Assembly (NCBI RefSeq): GCF_000820185.1
Contig: NZ_CDCA01000020.1
Span: forward strand, 62,714 to 126,713
DNA from: Aeromonas tecta
GTDB taxonomy: Bacteria; Pseudomonadota; Gammaproteobacteria; Enterobacterales; Aeromonadaceae
Reading direction: 5' to 3'
Length of the DNA stretch: 64,000 nucleotides
The translations under genes were made by a program, and so were the position numbers. Position 1 is the stretch's first letter. Each line of letters begins with the position of its first letter. Shown here one piece after another: positions 17,348 to 26,229 of this stretch. The notes beneath the pieces were generated by a model. It saw only the letters and a program-made list of their open reading frames with translations, was not told where the DNA came from and ran no database searches.

Positions 17348-17465
17348 GGCTCTTTATCTACCATCGAGTCTTAGCAAATAGTATGGGTCGAGAGCGGCGT
17401 AATCGAGATCACAGGAGGTAATGTGGGGCCAGTCGGCCCCGCGTTGGTTCAGCCGATCGAGACCA

Positions 17466-17496
17466 TAAAAAAACGGCGACCCGAGGTCGCCGTTTT
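17466..17496. terminator. Bidirectional terminator between DUF2950 and deoD
   Basis: AAAACGGCGACC / GGTCGCCGTTTT with loop CGA, A-run on the left, between convergent genes. Confidence 0.9.
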
Positions 17497-17518
17497 GCAT
17501 GGAGCCGAAGCCGCGGGA

Positions 17519-18232
17519 TCAGTCGCCCAGCAGCACGGAGTCCAGTGCGATTTCGATCATGTCGTTGAAGGTCAGCTGACGCTCTTCGGAGGTAGTCTGC
17601 TCACCGGTACGGATGTGATCGGAGACGGTGCAGATGGTCAGTGCCTTGGCACCGTACTCTGCGGCCACGCCGTAGATACCGGCGGCTTCCATCTCGACAC
17701 CCAGGATGCCGTATTTTTCCATGACGTCGAACATGGAAGGATCCGGGGTATAGAACAGGTCGGCAGAGAAGATGTTACCCACGCGCACGGCAACACCCTT
17801 GTTCTTGGCGGCTTGCACGGCATTGGCAACCAGGTCGAAATCGGCGATGGCGGCGAAGTCGTGATCCTTGAAGCGAAGACGGTTGACCTTGGAATCGGTG
17901 CAGGCACCCATGCCGATCACTACGTCACGCAGTTTCACGTCTTCACGCACGGCGCCACAGGAGCCCACGCGGATCAGGGTTTTCACACCGTAGTCGGTGA
18001 TCAGCTCTTTGGCATAGATGGAGCAGGACGGGATGCCCATGCCGTGGCCCATGACAGAGATGCGACGGCCTTTGTAGGTGCCGGTGAAACCGAGCATGCT
18101 GCGCACGTCACACACCTGCTCGACGTTCTCCAGGAAGGTTTCGGCGATGTACTTAGCGCGCAGGGGGTCGCCCGGCATCAGCACTGTGTCAGCAAAGGCG
18201 CCATCTTTCGCATTGATATGAGGAGTTGCCAT
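17519..18232 (-). CDS. deoD: Purine-nucleoside phosphorylase
   Basis: A 237-residue hexameric-type PNP that splits purine (deoxy)nucleosides with phosphate. The start [20 protein letters not shown], the phosphate-binding [15 protein letters not shown] and RVGSCGAV, the nucleoside-site [11 protein letters not shown] and the catalytic aspartate in [12 protein letters not shown] are all present. Length equals that of E. coli DeoD. It is the last gene of a deoC-A-B-D order, separated from deoB by 148 bp holding two hairpins. Confidence 0.97.
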   Translation of the reverse strand: MATPHINAKDGAFADTVLMPGDPLRAKYIAETFLENVEQVCDVRSMLGFTGTYKGRRISVMGHGMGIPSCSIYAKELITDYGVKTLIRVGSCGAVREDVKLRDVVIGMGACTDSKVNRLRFKDHDFAAIADFDLVANAVQAAKNKGVAVRVGNIFSADLFYTPDPSMFDVMEKYGILGVEMEAAGIYGVAAEYGAKALTICTVSDHIRTGEQTTSEERQLTFNDMIEIALDSVLLGD

Positions 18233-18281
18233 TCTCTTAATTCCTTCACACTAGGTTGAGTTTTATTGTCTTTATTGGGGT

Positions 18282-18364
18282 GCCCACCGCGTGGCGGTGG
18301 GCTGGTAACTTACAGGACCCGGGCCCTGCTGTGCAACTTGGGTAGGCGGTGCATGGGGCACCGC
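18282..18364. repeat. Two hairpins in the deoB-deoD gap
   Basis: Stem 1 is GCCCACCGC (18282-18290) / GCGGTGGGC (18294-18302); stem 2 is GCGGTGC (18346-18352) / GCACCGC (18358-18364). Neither has a T-run on the minus strand. They could slow mRNA decay or trim polar transcription inside the deo operon. Confidence 0.6.
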
Positions 18365-18380
18365 ACTGCCCGATGCGGCA

Positions 18381-19589
18381 TTACAGGAAGCTGGTGCCGT
18401 ACTGCAACTTGGGCAGACCGTGGTAAGCGGCGATGCTCTGGCCGATGTCGGCGAAAGTCTCGCGACGACCGACGGAGCCTGCCTTGACCGGCTTGCCGTA
18501 GAACAGCACAGGAATGTATTCACGGGTGTGATCGGTACCACTCCAGGTCGGATCGCAACCGTGGTCGGCGGTCAGCACCACCACATCGCCATCTTGCAGT
18601 ATCTCGAACAGCTCGGGCAGACGGGAGTCGAAGTACTCCAGTGCATCGGCGTAGCCCTTCACGTCACGGCGGTGGCCGTAGGAGGAGTCGAAGTCGACGA
18701 AGTTGGTAAAGACGATGGTGTTGTCACCGGCGGCTTTCACTTCTTCCAGGGTGCGATCCCACAGCTCGGTCAGGCCGGTGCCTTTCACCTGCTTGGTGAT
18801 GCCCTGGTTGGCATAGATGTCGGCGATCTTGCCGATGGAGACCACCTGACCACCTGCGTCTTTCATGTAATCCAGCACGGTTGGTGCCGGCGGCAGCACT
18901 GAGTAGTCGTGGCGGTTGCCAGTCCGCTTGAAGTTGCCCTTGCCGCTGCCCACGAACGGACGCGCGATGACGCGGCCGATGTTGTAGGGCTCCAGCAGCT
19001 CGCGCACTATGTGGCACAGCTCATAGAGCTTCTCGAGGCCGTAGGTCTCTTCGTGGCAGGCGATCTGGAACACGGAGTCGGCAGAGGTGTAGAGGATCGG
19101 CTTGCCGGTCCGCATGTGCTCTTCGCCAAGGTCATCCAGCACCTGGGTACCGGAGGCGTGGCAGTTGCCCAGATAGCCAGACAAGCCCGCCTTCTCGACG
19201 ATGGCATCCAGCAGCTCCTGTGGGAAGCTGTTGTGGTGATCATGGAAGTAACCCCATTCGAACAACACGGGCACACCAGCAATTTCCCAGTGGCCGGACG
19301 GGGTGTCCTTGCCGGAGGAGAGTTCCTGGGCAAAGCCGTAGGCACCGATGACCTCGATGTCTTTCTTCAGGCCTGCCGGGAAGTAGCCGGAGGCTTGTTC
19401 ACCCGCATGGCCCAGACCCAGCTTGTTCAGGTTTGGTAGATGGAGGGCTCCACGGCCTTCGATCTCATCGGCGGCGCAGGCCTTGGCGATATGGCCAAGG
19501 GTGTTGGCGCCCACATCTCCGAACTTCTCGGCATCGGCGGCAGCGCCAATACCGAAAGAGTCCATCATCAGAATAAAGGTACGTTTCAT
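18381..19589 (-). CDS. deoB: Phosphopentomutase
   Basis: A 402-residue alkaline-phosphatase-superfamily enzyme that interconverts (deoxy)ribose 1- and 5-phosphate. The metal/nucleophile start [20 protein letters not shown], the metal site [20 protein letters not shown] near the C-terminus and the segment [17 protein letters not shown] are diagnostic. Length and start match the E. coli enzyme. It stands 15 bp after deoA and is clearly cotranscribed with it. Confidence 0.97.
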   Translation of the reverse strand: MKRTFILMMDSFGIGAAADAEKFGDVGANTLGHIAKACAADEIEGRGALHLPNLNKLGLGHAGEQASGYFPAGLKKDIEVIGAYGFAQELSSGKDTPSGHWEIAGVPVLFEWGYFHDHHNSFPQELLDAIVEKAGLSGYLGNCHASGTQVLDDLGEEHMRTGKPILYTSADSVFQIACHEETYGLEKLYELCHIVRELLEPYNIGRVIARPFVGSGKGNFKRTGNRHDYSVLPPAPTVLDYMKDAGGQVVSIGKIADIYANQGITKQVKGTGLTELWDRTLEEVKAAGDNTIVFTNFVDFDSSYGHRRDVKGYADALEYFDSRLPELFEILQDGDVVVLTADHGCDPTWSGTDHTREYIPVLFYGKPVKAGSVGRRETFADIGQSIAAYHGLPKLQYGTSFL

Positions 19590-19603
19590 GGGACTTCCCC
19601 TTG

Positions 19604-20935
19604 TTACAAATCAGCCAGACCGATGCGACGGTAAACCTCAGGCAGAGCCTGGGGCTGAGTGTCACCGATCCTGACAGCCGCCTGCACCATGCCGGCAGCC
19701 TGAGCGAATTGCTCTTCGGTTTGAGCGTGGATCAGCGCGAGCGGCTTGTCAGCATCAACGTTTTGACCCAGGCGGATAAAGTCGGTCAGACCGACCGCAT
19801 AATCGAGTTTGTCACCGGCAGCGCGGCGACCGCCGCCCATGGCGACCACGGCCAGACCCAGTTCACGGGTGTTCATGGCGGTCACGAAACCGCTCCTGGA
19901 CGCATACACCGGACGCACGATGGCCGCCTTCAGCAGGTGGTGATCGTAGCGCTCCATGAAGTCGCTCGGACCGCCCAGACCAGTGACCATGCGACCGAAG
20001 ATCTCGGCCGCCTTGCCGTTATCCAGCACGGCTTGCAGCTTGGCACGGGCATCGTGCTCGTCGCTGGCAAGATGGGCGGAGATCAGCATCTCGGCACACA
20101 GGGCCATGGTGACTTCGTGGATGCGCGGGTTGCGGTATTCACCGGTCAGGTAACGCACCGCTTCACGCACTTCTACCGCGTTGCCAGCACTGGAGGCCAA
20201 CACCTGGTTCATGTCGGTCAAGAGAGCAGAGGTACGGCAGCCGGCGCCGTTAGCCACGGCGACGATGCTTTTAGCCAACTCTTCCGAGGCTTCGAAGGTC
20301 GGCATGAAGGCACCGGAACCCACTTTCACGTCCATCACCAGCGCTTCAAGCCCTGAGGCGAGCTTCTTGGAGAGGATGGAGCCGGTGATCATGGCGATGG
20401 ATTCGACGGTGGCCGTGATGTCACGCACCGCGTAGATGCGCTTGTCGGCGGGGGCCAGATCGCCGGTCTGGCCGATGATGGCCACGCCCGCCTCTTTCAC
20501 CACTTTCAGGAAACGATCGTTGTCGACCGAGGTCTGGTAGCCAGGGATGGCGTCGAGCTTATCCAAGGTACCGCCGGTGTGGCCGAGGCCGCGACCGGAG
20601 ATCATCGGCACGAAGCCGCCGCAGGCGGCGACCATGGGGCCGAGCATCAGGGAGACCACATCACCCACACCGCCGGTGGAGTGCTTGTCTACGATGGGGC
20701 CACCGAGGTTCAGGTGATCCCAGTTCAGCACCATACCGGAGTCGCGCATGGCACAGGTCAGGGCGACCCGCTCATCCATGGTCATGTCTTTGAAGTAGAC
20801 CGCCATGGCGAGTGCCGCGATCTGGCCTTCGCCGATACTGTTGTTGGTAATGCCCTGGACGAAGAATTGAATCTCTTGGGTACTGAGCGCTTCACCGTTG
20901 CGCTTCTTGCGAATAATTTCTTGAGGCAAAAACAT
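19604..20935 (-). CDS. deoA: Thymidine phosphorylase
   Basis: A 443-residue pyrimidine-nucleoside phosphorylase. The family signature around [19 protein letters not shown] (phosphate site), [19 protein letters not shown] and the N-terminal helix [20 protein letters not shown] are clear. The C-terminal domain ends in [12 protein letters not shown]. It follows deoC after 73 bp, which contain a perfect 20-bp palindrome. Confidence 0.97.
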   Translation of the reverse strand: MFLPQEIIRKKRNGEALSTQEIQFFVQGITNNSIGEGQIAALAMAVYFKDMTMDERVALTCAMRDSGMVLNWDHLNLGGPIVDKHSTGGVGDVVSLMLGPMVAACGGFVPMISGRGLGHTGGTLDKLDAIPGYQTSVDNDRFLKVVKEAGVAIIGQTGDLAPADKRIYAVRDITATVESIAMITGSILSKKLASGLEALVMDVKVGSGAFMPTFEASEELAKSIVAVANGAGCRTSALLTDMNQVLASSAGNAVEVREAVRYLTGEYRNPRIHEVTMALCAEMLISAHLASDEHDARAKLQAVLDNGKAAEIFGRMVTGLGGPSDFMERYDHHLLKAAIVRPVYASRSGFVTAMNTRELGLAVVAMGGGRRAAGDKLDYAVGLTDFIRLGQNVDADKPLALIHAQTEEQFAQAAGMVQAAVRIGDTQPQALPEVYRRIGLADL

Positions 20936-20979
20936 CTTTCATTCCCTCCGTGCGTCATGCACGAACACAGACCGAAATA

Positions 20980-20999
20980 GGGGACGGCATGCCGTCCCC
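20980..20999. repeat. Perfect 20-bp palindrome between deoC and deoA
   Basis: GGGGACGGCA joined directly to TGCCGTCCCC, without loop or T-run. In RNA it would make a strong hairpin just after the deoC stop. A processing or stability element is more likely than a terminator. Confidence 0.6.
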
Positions 21000-21008
21000 T
21001 GCCACCGC

Positions 21009-21782
21009 TTAGTAACCGCTGGTATTGGCCGGCTTGTCGCCGTGGCCCAGGGTCGCCAGCAGGCTGGCCAGCAGGCTGGAAGCGCCGAAGCGGAAGGTGC
21101 GCGGGGAGACCCAGTCTTTACCCAGGATCTCTTCGGCCATGGCGAGGTACTGGCCGGCTACCGCCGCATCCTTCACGCCACCGGCCGGCTTGAAGCCGAC
21201 TTTCGGGTTCTTGGCCTTGATCACTTCCATCATGATGCGGGCCGCTTCCGGGGTCGCATTGACCGGCACCTTGCCGGTGGAGGTCTTGATGAAGTCGGCA
21301 CCGGCATCGATGCTGATCTCGGAGGCGCGACGGATCAGAGCTTCTTCTTTCAGCTCACCGGTCTCGATGATCACCTTCAGCAGAGCTTGAGTGCCGCAAG
21401 CTTCCTTACAAGCTTTGACCAGATCGAAGCCAACCTGTTCATTGCCAGCCATGAAGGCGCGGTACGGGAAGACCACATCCACTTCATCGGCACCGTAAGC
21501 AACGGCGGCGCGGGTCTCGGCCACGGCGATGTCGATGTCGTCATTACCGTGGGGGAAGTTGGTCACGGTGGCGATGCGCACGTCGGCGGCGCCGATCTCG
21601 CGCAGGATCTTGCGTGCAATGGGGATGAAACGGGGATAGATGCAGACGGCGGCGGTGAGGCCGGCCGGGGACTTGGCCTTGCGGCACAGATCGATGACCT
21701 TCTGATCGGTGTCGTCATCGTTCAGGGTGGTCAGGTCCATCAGGTTCAGGGCGCGTTGGGCGGCCAGTTTCAGATCAGTCAT
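21009..21782 (-). CDS. deoC: Deoxyribose-phosphate aldolase
   Basis: A 257-residue class I aldolase that cleaves deoxyribose 5-phosphate to acetaldehyde and glyceraldehyde 3-phosphate. The Schiff-base lysine is in [12 protein letters not shown], the proton relay lysine in [11 protein letters not shown], and [14 protein letters not shown] plus [14 protein letters not shown] are conserved. The frame is open up to 21908 but the family start [20 protein letters not shown] is at 21782. It is the first gene of the deo operon here. Confidence 0.97.
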   Translation of the reverse strand: MTDLKLAAQRALNLMDLTTLNDDDTDQKVIDLCRKAKSPAGLTAAVCIYPRFIPIARKILREIGAADVRIATVTNFPHGNDDIDIAVAETRAAVAYGADEVDVVFPYRAFMAGNEQVGFDLVKACKEACGTQALLKVIIETGELKEEALIRRASEISIDAGADFIKTSTGKVPVNATPEAARIMMEVIKAKNPKVGFKPAGGVKDAAVAGQYLAMAEEILGKDWVSPRTFRFGASSLLASLLATLGHGDKPANTSGY

Positions 21783-22174
21783 TCTATGTCTCCAAAGTCT
21801 CGATAAGTCCCGGATACCAGTGATCAGTCTCCGCCGAAGCACGCAGGATCGGCAAGAGAAGATCCCAGGTAAAGGGGATATGGAATTACAGCGCAAATGC
21901 ACAGGCAATACGGCTGCAAATAAGGCAAGAGCCCTGTCACTTTCTTACAAAAGTGCGGACTTGGTTCCATGAAGACTTGAGAAAGGTCGACAACTGCTGA
22001 CCCGACTTCCCAATCAATTCCATTTGACCGCCAACACCTGACTTAATCAGGTATTAGTCAATGCCAGCACCCTGCTGGCACCGCCTATTTCAGCCGAGAT
22101 ACCCCGTGTTTGCAAGCCAGATTTGCCAATTTCAGAGGTACCTCACATCTGGCAAATCCGGCACTGGAACGCTA
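21783..22174. other. deo operon upstream region
   Basis: 392 bp without a gene upstream of deoC. It contains the imperfect repeat GACTTAATC/ATTAGTC near 22041-22060, a GCCAGC/GCTGGC hairpin at 22062-22078 and the dyad listed at 22116-22162. I expect the deo promoter in the 21800-22110 interval but could not fix its boxes. Confidence 0.5.
22116..22162. promoter_or_regulatory. Nested dyad with a CRP-like half site, between xapX and deoC
   Basis: Outer arms GCCAGATTTGCCA (22116-22128) and TGGCAAATCCGGC (22150-22162) pair 12 of 13 positions, and the inner part is the 10-bp palindrome GAGGTACCTC (22135-22144). Read on the minus strand the centre is AGATGTGAGGTACCTCTGAA, with the CRP half site TGTGA. 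In other gammaproteobacteria deo genes are controlled by CRP with CytR/DeoR, so an operator complex is plausible; a hairpin at the xapX mRNA end is the alternative. Confidence 0.4.
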
Positions 22175-22345
22175 CTAAGAGAAGAAACGGGTCAGGATCC
22201 AGGAGTAGGCAATCCCCCCCAGATAGACCCCGACGATCCCCATCACCCCGGACAACACGGGGGGCGCCGGGATCGGCAATTTGAGGAAAGAAAACAACAC
22301 GCCGACGATAAATCCGGCGGCAATCGCCAGTAGCACCTCATTCAT
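22175..22345 (-). CDS. XapX-domain small membrane protein
   Basis: A 56-residue protein, MNEVLLAIAAGFIVGVLFSF onwards, with two hydrophobic segments separated by KLPIPAPPVLSG. This is the XapX (DUF1427) domain, named after an E. coli xapAB-linked ORF. An upstream in-frame ATG at 22366 adds seven residues; 22345 follows GGAGGTTATATG. Its place between nupC and deoC fits the nucleoside theme, but its molecular role is unknown. Confidence 0.85.
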   Translation of the reverse strand: MNEVLLAIAAGFIVGVLFSFLKLPIPAPPVLSGVMGIVGVYLGGIAYSWILTRFFS

Positions 22346-22413
22346 ATAACCTCCGATTTGACTCATTTTATTATTAGTTTAGAAAGGAAAACGGTTGTCA
22401 CCGCTCCAAACGC

Positions 22414-22442
22414 GAACGCCACAGCTTTTCGCTGTGGCGTTC
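22414..22442 (-). terminator. Hairpin after nupC
   Basis: GAACGCCACAGC / GCTGTGGCGTTC, 12 bp perfect stem with a short loop, 27 bp beyond the nupC stop. The T-run on the minus strand is weak (GCGTTTGG), so termination may be partial and let xapX be read through. Confidence 0.65.
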
Positions 22443-22468
22443 GTCTTTACCTGTGTGTCAGGCAAATA

Positions 22469-23743
22469 TTACATGGCTGTCAGTGCCAGGAAGAAGCCTG
22501 CGATGGTCGCAGACATCAGGTTGGACAGAGAGCCAGCCAGTACGGCCTTCAGACCGAAACGGGCGATGGTGCCGCGACGGTTCGGTGCCATGGAGCCCAA
22601 ACCACCCAGCAAGATGGCAACGGAGGACAGGTTGGCGAAGCCGCACAGGGCGAAGGAAATGATGGCCTTGGTGTGGTCAGACATGGCCACGCCGTTGATC
22701 AGCACTTCATCTTTCAGGTAAGGAGCGAAGTTCAGGTAAGCCACGAACTCGTTCACCACCAGCTTCTGACCGATGAAGGAACCGGCCACGACGGCTTCGC
22801 TCCAAGGTACACCAATCAGGAAGGCCAGCGGGGAGAACAACCAGCCCAGCAGCAGTTCCAAGGAGAGTTGCGGGTAACCGAACCAGCCACCCACACCGGC
22901 GAAGATGCCGTTGATCATGGCAATCAGGCCGATGAAGGCCAGCAGCATGGCACCCACGTTCAGGGCCAGTTGCAGACCGGCAGAGGCACCGGCGGCGGCG
23001 GCATCGATCACGTTGGCCGGCTTGTCGTCCAGCTCGCCATCGGCAGAGTTCTCGTCATAGCTGGGGGTCTCGGTTTCCGGTACCAGCAGCTTGGCGAACA
23101 GCAGACCACCCGGGGCCGCCATGAAGGAGGCAGCGATCAGGTATTCCATCTTGACGCCCATGGAGGCGTAACCGGCCAATACGGAGCCGGCAACGGAGGC
23201 CAGACCACCACACATGACGGCAAACAGCTCGGAGTCGGTCATCTTGGAGATGAAGGGACGCACCACCAGCGGGGCTTCAGTCTGACCGACGAAGATGTTG
23301 GCAGTCGCAGACAGGGATTCGGTACGGGAAGTACCCAGTACCTTTTGCAGGCCACCACCCAGCAGCTTGATCACCCACTGCATGATACCGAGGTAATAGA
23401 GAACCGCGATCAGGGAAGAGAAGAAGATGATGACGGGCAGCACGCGGAAGGCAAAGATAAAACCACCGCCACCGAACACTTCAAACATCTTGTTGCTGAC
23501 CAGACCACCGAACAGGAATTCGATACCGTTTTGGCCATAGCCGATGACGCTGGAAACGGCATCGGAAACGCTCACCAGAATATCTCGGCCAACCGGGACA
23601 TAGAGCACGAATGCGCCCAGACCAGCCTGGATTGCAAAGGCACCACCCACGGTGCGCACTTTGATTGCCTTGCGATTACTGGAGAACAGCACCGCGATAA
23701 GGATGAGTGTTGCCATCCCTACCAGACCCATTATCAGATTCAT
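22469..23743 (-). CDS. nupC: NupC-family nucleoside transporter
   Basis: A 424-residue concentrative nucleoside transporter (CNT family), an inner-membrane cation-nucleoside symporter. Hydrophobic helices alternate through the whole length; the nucleoside-binding signature [14 protein letters not shown] and the segment [20 protein letters not shown] near the C-terminus are conserved. It supplies substrates to the adjacent deo enzymes. The promoter carries a CRP-like site. Confidence 0.95.
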   Translation of the reverse strand: MNLIMGLVGMATLILIAVLFSSNRKAIKVRTVGGAFAIQAGLGAFVLYVPVGRDILVSVSDAVSSVIGYGQNGIEFLFGGLVSNKMFEVFGGGGFIFAFRVLPVIIFFSSLIAVLYYLGIMQWVIKLLGGGLQKVLGTSRTESLSATANIFVGQTEAPLVVRPFISKMTDSELFAVMCGGLASVAGSVLAGYASMGVKMEYLIAASFMAAPGGLLFAKLLVPETETPSYDENSADGELDDKPANVIDAAAAGASAGLQLALNVGAMLLAFIGLIAMINGIFAGVGGWFGYPQLSLELLLGWLFSPLAFLIGVPWSEAVVAGSFIGQKLVVNEFVAYLNFAPYLKDEVLINGVAMSDHTKAIISFALCGFANLSSVAILLGGLGSMAPNRRGTIARFGLKAVLAGSLSNLMSATIAGFFLALTAM

Positions 23744-23820
23744 TATTAATACTTCCTCTTAGTAGCACCTTCCAGCTTGTTAACGTTTTGTATCTTAAAG
23801 CCGTTAATCAAGGGTGCGCA

Positions 23821-23865
23821 TTATACTAATTACGGTGCGACAAAGTAGAATGCTGGTCACATTTT
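23821..23865 (-). promoter_or_regulatory. Predicted CRP class II promoter of nupC
   Basis: On the minus strand a perfect TATAAT (23826-23821) is preceded by no good -35 box but by AAATGTGACCAGCATTCTACTT (23865-23844), whose left half is a perfect CRP half site. The site centre is about 40-41 bp from the expected start, the class II spacing. This fits known CRP control of nupC in enteric bacteria. Confidence 0.6.
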
Positions 23866-23955
23866 ATAAGCCTGAAATGGGCCGGACATCGCTTAATTAG
23901 ACCGCAAACGATTTTTATGCCTCCTATTTTTTATCACCGCGATAGCAACAGTTAA

Positions 23956-24744
23956 TCAGATGTTAATTTCACTACTCATGAGTGGGAAAGTGCACCGAGT
24001 GGATTCATGTAACACCGAAATAACATCTGAGAGCGGCAGCTGACGCAACTCGGCTAGGAGTTGCGCAATCAGAGGCAGGTTGGCCGGAGAATTCGGCTCT
24101 CCTTGCAGCCCCTGCAGTGGCATGTCGGGAGCATCGGTTTCCAGCAGCAACGCCTCCAGCGGCATGTCGCGTACCGCCTCTCGGGTCTTGTTGGCCCGCT
24201 CATAACTGATGACCCCGCCAATCCCCAGCCTGAAGCCCAACCGCCAGAACGTTTCCGCCTGATTCAGCGAACCGCTGAAGGCGTGGATCACGCCACCCTG
24301 CGCCGGATTGAACCGCCGCAAGATCTTGGCAACGCTGTCGTTGGCGCGCACCGAGTGGACGATGAGCGGTAGCTCGAACTTCATGGCCAGCTTGATCTGC
24401 GCCTCGAACAGCGCGACCTGACCCTCCTGAGGCACATGGCTGCGCAAATCCAGCCCGCATTCGCCGATGGCCACCAGCCCGCGCGGCCGGCTCGCCAACA
24501 GGTCTTCCAACCTGGTGAGCACCCCAGGCGTCTGGGCACTCACATACCAGGGATGAATGCCCAGGCCATAGGCGATACCGGCATGTTGTGCGGCCAGCGC
24601 CATCACGCGAGTCCAGTTTTCCTCTCCCACGGCGGGGATGATATACTCGCCCACCCCCAACTGGCGCCACTGCGCCAGCCGCGTCGCCAGATCGGATTCG
24701 AATACCGGAAAATCGAGGTGGCAATGGGTGTCTGTCAGTTGCAT
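23956..24744 (-). CDS. TatD-family metal-dependent hydrolase, YjjV-like
   Basis: A 262-residue TIM-barrel hydrolase. Metal ligands are visible in order: DTHCHLDF (HxH), GECGLDL, LIVHSVRAND, VIHAFSG and LLETDAPDM. TatD proteins are nucleases or deacylase-like hydrolases; YjjV lies beside the deo cluster in E. coli, which supports that subgroup. The gene stands between nupC and a pilin gene and is transcribed alone. Confidence 0.88.
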   Translation of the reverse strand: MQLTDTHCHLDFPVFESDLATRLAQWRQLGVGEYIIPAVGEENWTRVMALAAQHAGIAYGLGIHPWYVSAQTPGVLTRLEDLLASRPRGLVAIGECGLDLRSHVPQEGQVALFEAQIKLAMKFELPLIVHSVRANDSVAKILRRFNPAQGGVIHAFSGSLNQAETFWRLGFRLGIGGVISYERANKTREAVRDMPLEALLLETDAPDMPLQGLQGEPNSPANLPLIAQLLAELRQLPLSDVISVLHESTRCTFPLMSSEINI

Positions 24745-24784
24745 ATCACGCTTACCTGTTTGTCGTACTTAATGGGTTCATTCC

Positions 24785-25399
24785 ATGCAAAAACGCATTT
24801 CCCACGGCTTTACCCTGATAGAGCTGGTGCTGGTCATCATAGTGCTGGGGATCCTGGCGGTCACCGCCCTACCCCGTTTCATCAATATCCAGGACGATGC
24901 CCTCAAGAGCAGCGTCTCCTCGACGGCAGGCAGTTTTTCCAGCGCAGTCCAGCTGGCCCATGCGGGCTGGGCCGTCAAGGTGAAGGGAGAGCCGCTGGCA
25001 CTCTATAACTTTAGCGGCATGGGCAAGCAGGATCTCGATATCAACAGCCTCGGTTGGCCGGCGGGGACCATGGAGGATCAGGGGGGTCAGGGGCCGGATA
25101 CCATCTTCCCGGGAGGCGACAGCGATCAGATTTCGGTCAGCAGCCGGGACGATTGCGAGAGTCTGTTCAGCGGCCTGCTCAACACCGACCAGACCGTCGC
25201 CGATGAGCTCCACACCGACTCAGCCAGCGACTATATCTCCCGACTCATCCCGGCCGACCATCAAACCGCCGGCAACCTGCGTCACGACAACTGCCGCTAT
25301 ACATTGCGGGATTCCATCGGTCGCTTCCCCGCCTATCCGGACGGGCTCAGCTTCGATTACAACAGCGTCACCGGCGCCGTGGCTCGCAATTTTCGGTAA
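24785..25399 (+). CDS. Type IV pilin-like protein (MSHA/pseudopilin type)
   Basis: A 204-residue prepilin. The leader MQKRISHG is followed by the class III cleavage motif G^[20 protein letters not shown], so PilD cuts before Phe and N-methylates it. After the hydrophobic helix the head domain contains two cysteine-bearing segments ([17 protein letters not shown]), a likely disulfide. The head with [14 protein letters not shown] resembles MSHA-type minor pilins. No other pilus gene is nearby, so it is an orphan that would need machinery encoded elsewhere. Its 3' end overlaps a small minus-strand gene by 32 bp. Confidence 0.88.
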   Translation: MQKRISHGFTLIELVLVIIVLGILAVTALPRFINIQDDALKSSVSSTAGSFSSAVQLAHAGWAVKVKGEPLALYNFSGMGKQDLDINSLGWPAGTMEDQGGQGPDTIFPGGDSDQISVSSRDDCESLFSGLLNTDQTVADELHTDSASDYISRLIPADHQTAGNLRHDNCRYTLRDSIGRFPAYPDGLSFDYNSVTGAVARNFR

Positions 25400-25550
25400 G
25401 AGATGAGGACTCCTCTGCCACTACCGGCGGCTTGGACTCCTCATCATCCCGGCGCACCGGTACGCAGCAGCGCCGGTTCTCCGGGACAAGTCCCCACTCC
25501 TGGCACCAGGCATCGTAGCGGGCCAGCCAATTCAGCAACACGCTTTTCAT
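25368..25550 (-). CDS. Small DUF5363-like protein
   Basis: A 60-residue protein starting [20 protein letters not shown], followed by [17 protein letters not shown] and an acidic/serine tail. The tryptophan/tyrosine pattern at the N-terminus recalls the small DUF5363 family. A good ribosome site (AAGGAG, six bases before ATG 25550) supports it as a real gene even though it overlaps the pilin 3' end on the other strand. It is followed by no other gene on its strand before yjjV. Function unknown. Confidence 0.65.
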   Translation of the reverse strand: MKSVLLNWLARYDAWCQEWGLVPENRRCCVPVRRDDEESKPPVVAEESSSLTENCEPRRR

Positions 25551-25623
25551 CTTCTGCTCCTTATTACCAACGCAGGCAGACTGCCTGCCCAGACGACCCC
25601 ATCGTCACGTCGTAGAGGATCGG

Positions 25624-26136
25624 TTATGAGTGACCCGACGGCAACAACAACCCCATGCTGATCTCGTCCACCTCATCATCACCCAGCCGATAGGCTCGCT
25701 GGCGCAGCCCCTCGTCAACGAAGCCGCATTTGCGATAGAGGCCATGGGCCACCTCGTTGTGCGCCATCACGCCCAGCTCCAGCCGACTGATGCCGCACCC
25801 CGGCGCGGCCGCAATCAGGGTTCTCAGCAAGCACTCACCCCAACCCTGACCCCGTGCACTCTGACGCAGGCCCATCACCACCAGGGCACAGTGCCGGTTG
25901 CGCTGCAGGCCGCCCCCTATCATCACCGCGAACCCCTGCAGTTCCTGGCTCAGCTCCAGCAGCCAGATCCGCTGGTTCTGACTGCCCTGCATGGCGCCCA
26001 GGCGCTGACGCTGCCCCTCGATATTCGATGGCCGCTCCCCCGCCTCGAACAACATGAAGCGGGTTTCCCGGTCCAGTTGCTGGAAGAAGTGATCCAGTGC
26101 GGCGGCATCTTCCACCCCTGCCAAACGAATGCTCAT
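25624..26136 (-). CDS. GNAT-family N-acetyltransferase
   Basis: A 170-residue GNAT enzyme. The acetyl-CoA loop is RQSARGQGWGECLL (the Q/RxxGxG/A motif), with the strand CALVVMGLR before it and ISRLELGVMAHNEVAHGLYR plus KCGFVDEG after it. ATG 26136 (MSIRLAGVEDAAAL) is preferred over an in-frame ATG at 26190 that would begin inside the terminator region. The substrate cannot be read from the sequence. The small DUF5363-like gene follows on the same strand about 70 bp downstream. Confidence 0.88.
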   Translation of the reverse strand: MSIRLAGVEDAAALDHFFQQLDRETRFMLFEAGERPSNIEGQRQRLGAMQGSQNQRIWLLELSQELQGFAVMIGGGLQRNRHCALVVMGLRQSARGQGWGECLLRTLIAAAPGCGISRLELGVMAHNEVAHGLYRKCGFVDEGLRQRAYRLGDDEVDEISMGLLLPSGHS

Positions 26137-26172
26137 CCCTGCTTGCTCCTTCCCCGCCACCTTGTCGCAGCC

Positions 26173-26207
26173 ATAAAAAAACGACTCCATTTGGAGTCGT
26201 TTTTATC
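26173..26207. terminator. Bidirectional terminator after rlmD
   Basis: AAAAACGACTCCA / TGGAGTCGTTTTT with A-run and T-run on both sides, between the rlmD stop and the GNAT gene. Confidence 0.9.
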
Positions 26208-26229
26208 AGAGCCATCTGGCTAATTCAAT

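Noticed and set aside
22358-23749. Plus-strand open frame of 463 codons across nupC
   Set aside because: Antisense of nupC; the composition (Gln/His/Gly-rich) is that of shadow frames in GC-rich DNA.
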